A stretch of 64,000 bases of DNA from assembly GCF_007096635.1 (NCBI RefSeq), contig NZ_VKAA01000018.1, positions 1 through 64,000 of the forward strand. The letters run 5' to 3'. How positions within the stretch are numbered: position 1 is the stretch's first letter; every line of letters starts with the position of its first letter. The stretch is from Mycolicibacterium sp. 018/SC-01/001 (GTDB taxonomy: Bacteria > Actinomycetota > Actinomycetes > Mycobacteriales > Mycobacteriaceae). Below, piece after piece: positions 62,515 through 64,000 of the stretch. The notes beneath the pieces were generated by a model, which saw only the letters and a program-made list of their open reading frames with translations, had not been told where the DNA came from and searched no databases. The position numbers were made by a program, and so were the translations under genes.

Positions 62515-64000
62515 CGGGTCCGACGGTCACCGGGAGGCCGTTGAGCACGGCGGTACCCGACAGCGGATCGAGCAGCGAGCCGTCGTTGAGCTGGTTGACG
62601 TTGACCCCGGGCTGATCGGCGGCCAGGTGCTGGCCGGTGCCGGGGCGGTCGTGGCCCCAGCCGTGGGGCAGTGACAGCACGCCGCGCCGGATTCCGTCGG
62701 TGATCTCGACGGGCACCACCAGCTCACCGCCGGCACCCTTGACGACAGCGGTGTCGGTGACGCCCAGATCGGCGGCGTCGTCGGGGTGCATGCGCAGCGT
62801 GCAGCGGTTGGTTCCGCCGGCGAGCGCGGGCAGGTTGTGCATCCAGCTGTTGTTGCTGCGCAGATGCCGTCGGCCGATCAGCACGAACCCCTCAGCAGGG
62901 TGTGCCATGGCCTCGCGCAGTCTCGCGGCGTCCTCGATGAGAGCGTGCGGCGCGAGTTCGATGCGGCCCGACGGTGTGCGCAGCACCTCGAGCAGCCGCG
63001 GCTGCAGTGGGCCCAGGTCGACGCCGTGCGGCTCGTCTTTCAGCCGCTGCAGCGTGAGTCCGTCGGCCCGGGTGCCGAACGCGTCACCGTAGGCACCCAG
63101 CCGCAGCATCATGTCCAGCCGGCGCTCGTACCCGGGGCCGGGGGGAAGCATCGCGGTGAGCTCCTCGACGGCGCGTCCGGCCACCGGGGACGAGGGATCG
63201 GCGGTCTCCTTGGCCAGCGTGGTGGCGATGACCTGCTCGTCGACCAGCGCCGGGTCGGCGTCCTGGCCCATGCCGTAGACGATCAGCGCGAGCCGGGCCA
63301 TGATCTCGGCCTCGCTCGGCCGGCCGTCGAGCGGCAGCACCGGCGGCGAGTAGCGGGCGTTGTTGCGGATCGCGAGCGCGTTGAGGGCGACGTCGAAGTG
63401 CGGGGAACGCGACGGCGGGGGCGGCGGCAGGATGACGTCGGCGTGGCGGGTCGTCTCGTTGAGGTAGGGGTCGACGCTGATCATGAACGCGACGCTGTCC
63501 AGCGCCTTGTCCAGGCGATCGCCGTCGGGGGCCGACAGCACGGGATTGCCGGCGATCGTGATCATCGCCCGGATCTGCCCGTCGCCCGGCGTCTCGATCT
63601 CCTCGGCCAGAACCGGGGTGGGCAGCTCGGAGAGCACTTCGGGCCGGCCCGAGACGCGGCTGTGCCAGCGGCCGGTGCGGAACCCCTTGCCGGGCCGGTG
63701 TCCGCGGGGTGCCGGCGCCACCGGCGAGCACGGGAACATCGCGCCGCCGGGCCGGTCCAGGTTGCCGGTCAGGACGTTGACGACGTCGACGAGCCAGCTG
63801 CCCAGGGTGCCGAACTCGACGGTGGACGTGCCGATCCGGCCGTACACGGCCGCGCTGGGTGCGTTCGCGAGTTCGCGTGCCAGCGTGCGGATCTCGTCGG
63901 CGTCGACGCCGCAGTAGTCGGCGACCGCATCGGGGGCGAAGTCGCGGGCGGCGGCACGGACGTCGTCGAGCCCCTCCAGGTGGTCGGCGGCGCCGCCGAG
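62507..64000 (-). CDS. Molybdopterin-dependent oxidoreductase, C-terminal part (runs off the window)
   Basis: The frame is open from the window's right edge to the TGA at 62507 (497 visible residues), so the N-terminus is missing. Family segments: ELANAPSAAVYGRIG, NVLTGNLDRPGGAMF, ISVDPYLNETTRHADVILPPPPP, and the MGD-binding C-domain FVLIGRRHLRSNNSWMHNLPALAGGTNRCTLRMHPDDAADLGV ... LSLPHGWGHDRP. DMSO-reductase superfamily, of the formate dehydrogenase/Rv0197-like kind; the cofactor ligand residue is outside the window. Substrate unknown. Confidence 0.88.
   Translation of the reverse strand, partial: LGGAADHLEGLDDVRAAARDFAPDAVADYCGVDADEIRTLARELANAPSAAVYGRIGTSTVEFGTLGSWLVDVVNVLTGNLDRPGGAMFPCSPVAPAPRGHRPGKGFRTGRWHSRVSGRPEVLSELPTPVLAEEIETPGDGQIRAMITIAGNPVLSAPDGDRLDKALDSVAFMISVDPYLNETTRHADVILPPPPPSRSPHFDVALNALAIRNNARYSPPVLPLDGRPSEAEIMARLALIVYGMGQDADPALVDEQVIATTLAKETADPSSPVAGRAVEELTAMLPPGPGYERRLDMMLRLGAYGDAFGTRADGLTLQRLKDEPHGVDLGPLQPRLLEVLRTPSGRIELAPHALIEDAARLREAMAHPAEGFVLIGRRHLRSNNSWMHNLPALAGGTNRCTLRMHPDDAADLGVTDTAVVKGAGGELVVPVEITDGIRRGVLSLPHGWGHDRPGTGQHLAADQPGVNVNQLNDGSLLDPLSGTAVLNGLPVTVGPAS

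Overview
The window is high-GC actinobacterial DNA with GTG/TTG starts, ATGA/GTGA-type overlaps and lipobox lipoproteins. The gene content and order follow the Mycobacterium tuberculosis block from hsaB (Rv3567c) through ephA (Rv3617) to lpqG (Rv3623), with deletions and added modules. The best fit is a fast-growing environmental mycobacterium (Mycolicibacterium type). These assignments rest on recognising protein families by eye; no database search was run.

Layout. 1-150 is the tail of a probable DUF222/HNH protein. 131-4136 is a ketone-body operon (MHS transporter, 3-hydroxybutyrate dehydrogenase, acetoacetyl-CoA synthetase) divergent from a LysR regulator. 5177-6984 holds an alpha/beta hydrolase and a TetR/unknown-gene pair with a clear operator. 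6981-15363 is steroid catabolism: hsaA-hsaD-hsaC-hsaB, kshB, a secreted protein, fadE34 and the repressor kstR, with three KstR boxes. 15368-20758 has a short otsB, an orphan metal-binding-protein homologue, a LacI regulator and a zinc/manganese-type ABC importer. 20818-22096 is an IS110-family element inserted just before pxpA. 22866-28459 holds an ArsR/MFS pair, a YraQ-like permease with its DUF1980 partner, a metallo-beta-lactamase-fold protein and arsB2.

28456-43054 is mostly conserved mycobacterial core: rlmB, cysS, ispF, carD, lpqE, radA, disA, canB, mutY, mhuD and lpqF. Two GlxA-type regulators, an HD-domain protein and a small membrane protein are interspersed. 43055-44775 holds a phosphatase-fold protein and cbtBA under a cobalamin riboswitch. 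44950-59154 runs clpC1, lsr2, lysS, coaX, panC, three conserved proteins of the Rv3603c-Rv3605c type, folK-folB-folP-folE and ftsH, all on the minus strand. 59395-64000 has ephA, a TetR-HTH/membrane/PE-PPE fusion protein, lpqG and a truncated molybdopterin oxidoreductase.

How the parts work together. KshB supplies electrons for steroid 9-alpha-hydroxylation; HsaA/B, HsaC and HsaD then open and cleave rings A/B; FadE34 acts on the side chain; KstR represses these promoters. The neighbouring ketone-body operon could feed acetoacetate and 3-hydroxybutyrate into acetoacetyl-CoA. The folate genes form one overlapping operon downstream of ftsH.

Main points for a second look: (1) the TetR-HTH/TM/PE-PPE fusion at 60411-61739; (2) the IS110 left end, whose predicted RNA loop contains 12 nt identical to the element's own rebuilt insertion site; (3) the absence of ispD between carD and ispF and of panD between panC and coaX; (4) several sharp inverted-repeat operators tied to uncharacterised regulator/target pairs. 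No rRNA or CRISPR array was seen, and I recognised no tRNA, although I could not run a tRNA scan.
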